From: Desulfoferrobacter suflitae
Lineage (GTDB): Bacteria; Desulfobacterota; Syntrophobacteria; Syntrophobacterales; Syntrophobacteraceae
Direction of reading: 5' to 3'
DNA length: 64,000 nt
Assembly (NCBI RefSeq): GCF_022603395.1
Contig: NZ_JAIBKA010000004.1
Location: 1 to 64,000, forward strand
The stretch's first letter is position 1; each line of letters starts with the position of its first letter. Under the pieces are notes generated by a model. The model was not told the origin of the DNA and did no database searches. It saw nothing but the letters and a program-made list of their open reading frames with translations. This document shows, one piece after another, positions 60,850 through 64,000 of the stretch. A program made the position numbers and the translations under genes.

Positions 60850-61006
60850 AAGTTCTAACTCCTTTTGCTCTGGTTGAGGGCGGGGATGATGACGTCTCAC
60901 CTTAGCGAGTAGCCCAACTTATAAGAAAACGGCTCGATGGTCAAGGCGCCAGCCCAACGCCCGACGAAAGTCCGCTGGGATGGCATACGCCCGGTGACCA
61001 CGGGCC

Positions 61007-63607
61007 TCAATCCAGTTTGTATTTGCCCTGCAGGAATCGGTTGGCCAGCGCCACGACACTTTGTTCGTTGTTCATGATCATGTCCAACTGGCGGGTGAAT
61101 TGCAGCAGTCGCCCCAGCAGCTCGAGCCGTTCCTCGGTGAGGGTCTGCTCGTATTTCTGAAAACGGGCGGTCGTTCTGTCTCCCACCACATCGACACTGA
61201 AGTGCAGTTCCCGCAGAATGTGCGCGATGAGGCGCGCGCGGCGATTGCGCCGTACCTCGTCGGCGGCGCCTCCCATAAAGGAAAAGGTGATGTAGTTCTT
61301 GTTGACGGTGTCTCCACAGTAGCTGTCGAGCACGCTATAGTGGTAGCCGACCCGCGAGCTGAAATTGACATATTTGTCCGAGACGATGGCGTAGCTGCGG
61401 TCCCCGAAGCGTTCCATGGCGAGATTGGGGGGTGCCAGCATTTGCTGAGTCATCACGGAGAAAAAGCCTTTCAATTCTATGGGGCGCGGCTCAAAGGCTG
61501 CCAGGTCCTCATGCAGCATGCCCTTGAGCAGCGCCCTGAAAGGCAGGGAGGCCACCTGATCGATGGTGACGCGCGTGACTCCCGGCTTGACATGCGCCAG
61601 ACCCGTTCCCAAATCGATGATGTAGAGATCCAACGGAATAGGGGACTGGAGCTTGAGGGCCGCACCTTCCCCCCCCGACACCACGTCGCTGATTTTGAAC
61701 ATTGCGTCGTAGGAAACTTCATGGACATAGCGCATGATGTCGTGCAGCGATTGGCAGCCGCGTGGGGTGAAATTCGGGGCCTTGGGATTGATCAGGTGGA
61801 GGGGGACGATCCACTGGGATACCCGCTGGAGGGTTTCGTACACCGGGGTGCCTTTCATGTACGGCCGGCGCTGAGCGGCCGTTGCAACGAGGGCTTCAAC
61901 TTTGCCCGCATAGACTTTGCACCCATAGGCATCGACGGTGATCTCGGTCCCGTGGGGAATGGCCTGAGTGGCGGTCTTGGCATCAAGAATGGCGGGTACT
62001 TCGAATTCTCGGGTTAATGAGGCCATGTGCCCGGTCACGCTGCCGGAATCGGTGACGATGGCGGCCGCCTTTGGCATCACGACCACATATTGGGGTGAAG
62101 AATGGCGGGCGATCAAAACGCCGCCTTCGGGAAAATCGAAGAGATCCTCCTCCGCATGGATATGATGCGCTATCCCGTATCCAACTCCGGGGCACGCCGC
62201 CTGGCCGCCTTCCACCAGCACCGTCTCGCCTGCAAGGGCCAGAGCGTGCTCGGTAAAATGGGCCTGGGAGGATTGTTTGAGATGCAACGGGCGCGACTGC
62301 AGGATCAATAGCCGTCCGTCCCGATCCAAAGTCCATTCGGAATCCTGCGGTCCCCCGTAGTGTTCTTCAAGTTTCCTGGCGTATTTCGCCAATTCCTTGA
62401 TCTGGTGGTCAGCCAGGCAGGACGCATTTTGCCGTTCCGCGGGTACGGCAATTTCCTGCAACCCCCCTTTGGGATCGGTCACCAGCTGCACCGGCTTATG
62501 CGAGATGTTGCGTTCAATGATTGTCGGCTCGGGGTCTTTGGCGACGCGGTAGGTGTCCGGAGTGATGACCCCATCCACCGCATAGGGGCCCAGCCCCCAC
62601 ACGGCGGTTATGATCACATGGTCATCGGCCGGATAAAAGGGATGGCGCGAATACATGACGCCGCTGGCAATGGAGTCCACCATGCGCAGACAGGCCACAC
62701 TCATGGCCACGTCTTCATCGCGAATGCCCTTGTTGTATCGGTAGGTTATCGCCCTTGGAGTGTAGAGGCTCGCCACAATGATCTTGTAAGTGGAACTCAA
62801 TTTTTCTCTGGGGACGTTCAACATGGAGACGTACTGACCGGCAAAGGACAATTCACTGTCTTCACCGACGGCACTGCTCCTCATGGCCATCCACAGGTTG
62901 TGCGGATGGCTCCCGTGCCGTTTTGTTTCTTCCAGCAGGGCATCGTACGCCTGCAATATTTCCCGTTCGAGCCTGGGTGGGACCTCGGCGGTTAGGATGA
63001 GACGCTGTATGGCCTCGCTGATACGCTGAATTTCCTCCGGGTTGTGCGCATCGAATTCCATTTTTTGCTTGTTGATATGGTCAACGAGATCATTTTCTTC
63101 GAGAAAAAACTGGTAAGCCCGGGTGGTTATGGCAAATCCTTCGGGGATCGGCAGCCGCGCCTTATTCAACACTTCGCCGAGGTTGGCGTTCTTGCCCCCC
63201 ACCCAGTCAACCGTGTCTTTGTTGATCTCATGGTATGGCAGCACCAGCTCGTCAATCGGTCGATCACCTTCCCGTTCGCGAATTTCCCGGCGAATATTGC
63301 CCCGGATCTCTTCGAGGACCTGATAAAGAACTGCATACTCGTTGTTGGCAAGCCCATTGAGGCTGCGGATCATACGCAGCGCATGAAATACCGCCAGGGC
63401 CGTTTGTGACCGCACGTAAGACATGCCGAACAGGTCTTCCCCCTGCAGTTTCTTGGTGATATCCGCTATGATGGCGCCCATTTCCGAATTGGAGTCGAGC
63501 AATTCTTTAAAGCTGCCATATTTTTTCTGAAAAATCTCGGCTAGATTCGTGCCCCTGGAGGCTGGTTTTTTTTTGAGAAATTTCAGAGGATTCCAGCTGC
63601 TTGCCAT
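61007..63607 (-). CDS. PEP/pyruvate-binding, PEP-synthase-like protein with swivelling phosphohistidine domain
   Basis: 866 residues, same architecture as 6100-8736. N-terminal helices (1-125), ATP-grasp PPDK domain (about 130-445; GGKNANLGEV, RSSAVGEDSELSFAGQYV, GGPQDSEWTLD), mobile domain (about 465-590) with H527 in SGSVTGHMASLTREF, then an unassigned C-terminal domain instead of the PEP barrel. ATG 63607 follows GGAGAG; a longer frame upstream is Arg-rich and unlikely. First of the cluster with 60208 and treT. It may couple phosphoryl transfer to glucan or trehalose metabolism, as glucan water dikinases do with the same two domains; inferred. Confidence 0.85.
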   Translation of the reverse strand: MASSWNPLKFLKKKPASRGTNLAEIFQKKYGSFKELLDSNSEMGAIIADITKKLQGEDLFGMSYVRSQTALAVFHALRMIRSLNGLANNEYAVLYQVLEEIRGNIRREIREREGDRPIDELVLPYHEINKDTVDWVGGKNANLGEVLNKARLPIPEGFAITTRAYQFFLEENDLVDHINKQKMEFDAHNPEEIQRISEAIQRLILTAEVPPRLEREILQAYDALLEETKRHGSHPHNLWMAMRSSAVGEDSELSFAGQYVSMLNVPREKLSSTYKIIVASLYTPRAITYRYNKGIRDEDVAMSVACLRMVDSIASGVMYSRHPFYPADDHVIITAVWGLGPYAVDGVITPDTYRVAKDPEPTIIERNISHKPVQLVTDPKGGLQEIAVPAERQNASCLADHQIKELAKYARKLEEHYGGPQDSEWTLDRDGRLLILQSRPLHLKQSSQAHFTEHALALAGETVLVEGGQAACPGVGYGIAHHIHAEEDLFDFPEGGVLIARHSSPQYVVVMPKAAAIVTDSGSVTGHMASLTREFEVPAILDAKTATQAIPHGTEITVDAYGCKVYAGKVEALVATAAQRRPYMKGTPVYETLQRVSQWIVPLHLINPKAPNFTPRGCQSLHDIMRYVHEVSYDAMFKISDVVSGGEGAALKLQSPIPLDLYIIDLGTGLAHVKPGVTRVTIDQVASLPFRALLKGMLHEDLAAFEPRPIELKGFFSVMTQQMLAPPNLAMERFGDRSYAIVSDKYVNFSSRVGYHYSVLDSYCGDTVNKNYITFSFMGGAADEVRRNRRARLIAHILRELHFSVDVVGDRTTARFQKYEQTLTEERLELLGRLLQFTRQLDMIMNNEQSVVALANRFLQGKYKLD

Positions 63608-63740
63608 ACACTGCTCTCCTTCACTTGATGGACGTCCCCGCCATTGGGCTCGCCAGGTTTTTCGGCTCCTGCGCGGCACATAGCCCAGCCCTTATGCTGT
63701 CCTATTGTCCGAGACTGTTCAAGAAAATGATTTTGGCTTC

Positions 63741-63850
63741 CAAGTAGGCTGGGTTGAGGTACAAAACCCAGCAAAATGGGCGGTGGGTTTCGTCACGCCA
63801 AACGCGTGACTCAACCCAATTTACACCAAAAGCATGATCTTGGCAGCACC
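63741..63850. repeat. Dispersed inverted repeat (GTGGGTTTCGTCACGC type)
   Basis: GCTGGGTTGAGGTACAAAACCCAGC forms one hairpin. It is followed by GGTGGGTTTCGTCACGC and GCGTGACTCAACCCAA, then TACACCAAAAGCATGATCTTGGCAGC shared with 58126. No gene between 63608 and 63860. Confidence 0.6.
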
Positions 63851-63860
63851 AGCCCGCGGG

Positions 63861-64000
63861 CTATATTTTGTTGAGGCGGTAGCGCACTGCCGGTCCGCGC
63901 CCCACCTTGCGCACGATTCCCTTTTTGACCAGGTCCTGCAAGTCATACACAGCAGTCCGCGTGGGCAGTCCATCGCCAACGATTTGTTGATATTCCGAAC
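63861..64000 (-). CDS. C-terminal end of a winged-helix-type protein (5' truncated by window edge)
   Basis: 46 codons reach the window end. The minus strand reads SEYQQIVGDGLPTRTAVYDL and then QDLVKKGIVRKVGRGPAVRY, closing RLNKI and TAG at 63861. This is a helix-turn-helix with a beta-wing, as found at the end of Fic proteins and of ATP-binding/HTH transcriptional regulators. Full family needs the rest of the gene. Transcription is toward the second PEP-synthase-like gene, about 250 bp away across a repeat. Confidence 0.6.
   Translation of the reverse strand, partial: SEYQQIVGDGLPTRTAVYDLQDLVKKGIVRKVGRGPAVRYRLNKI

Overview
The window looks like chromosome from a strictly anaerobic Desulfobacterota (deltaproteobacterial) sulfate reducer or syntroph, most like the Syntrophobacter group. 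This rests on high GC, many sigma-54 promoters and Cache/His-kinase genes, a tungstate transporter, a molybdopterin oxidoreductase, a UGA-containing HesB-like selenoprotein and TauE/SLC13 anion carriers. The species is inferred from gene style, not proven. No phage, IS element, CRISPR array or rRNA was seen; one tRNA-Cys(GCA) lies at 16337-16411.

Layout. (A) 1-5975: a sigma-54 promoter drives a lone receiver, a Cache histidine kinase and three more stand-alone receivers, followed by a TauE/SafE permease and a small membrane protein. (B) 6100-16163: a PEP-synthase-like phosphotransfer protein, a GAF kinase, an ADP-forming acyl-CoA synthetase fused to an acetyltransferase, tandem Usp proteins, a stand-alone cNMP-binding protein and a 97-residue protein with its own sigma-54 promoter. 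(C) 16337-27145: tRNA-Cys, an exported repeat protein, tupABC, emrAB, another Usp protein, a triple-BON protein and a radical SAM protein. (D) 27446-36245: a sigma-54 activator (PAS-AAA-Fis), a NifX-like protein, a Cache kinase, receivers, a degenerate kinase, a pseudo-receiver with its own sigma-54 promoter, a CBS protein and an SLC13 carrier. (E) 36870-42995: another sigma-54-driven kinase/receiver series. (F) 43154-57269: a TerB-like protein, an ABC importer, a methyltransferase, an Snf2 ATPase with a zinc-ribbon partner, a molybdopterin oxidoreductase, a zinc-ribbon thioredoxin, RarD, an enoyl-CoA hydratase and CrcB. (G) 57455-64000: an exported protein, the selenoprotein, a TreT-like trehalose synthase cluster ending in a second PEP-synthase-like paralogue, and the end of a winged-helix gene.

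How it fits together. The window encodes six kinase-type proteins and nine single-domain receivers, none with a DNA-binding output. The only DNA-binding regulator seen, the sigma-54 activator at 27446, has a PAS domain instead of a receiver. Three separate sigma-54 promoters (255, 14962 on the minus strand, 36870) each carry a perfect TTTACA-N3-TGTAAA palindrome 114-118 bp upstream. A fourth (before 32899) instead shares a GTTTCA-type motif with the promoter of the activator at 27446. This looks like a split phosphorelay and stress network tied to anion transport, universal stress proteins and carbon/energy storage. The wiring is inferred.

Intergenic DNA is full of two kinds of dispersed repeat: CTCTCCC/GGGGTGAGG hairpins and GTTGGGTTTCGTCACGCG-type inverted repeats.
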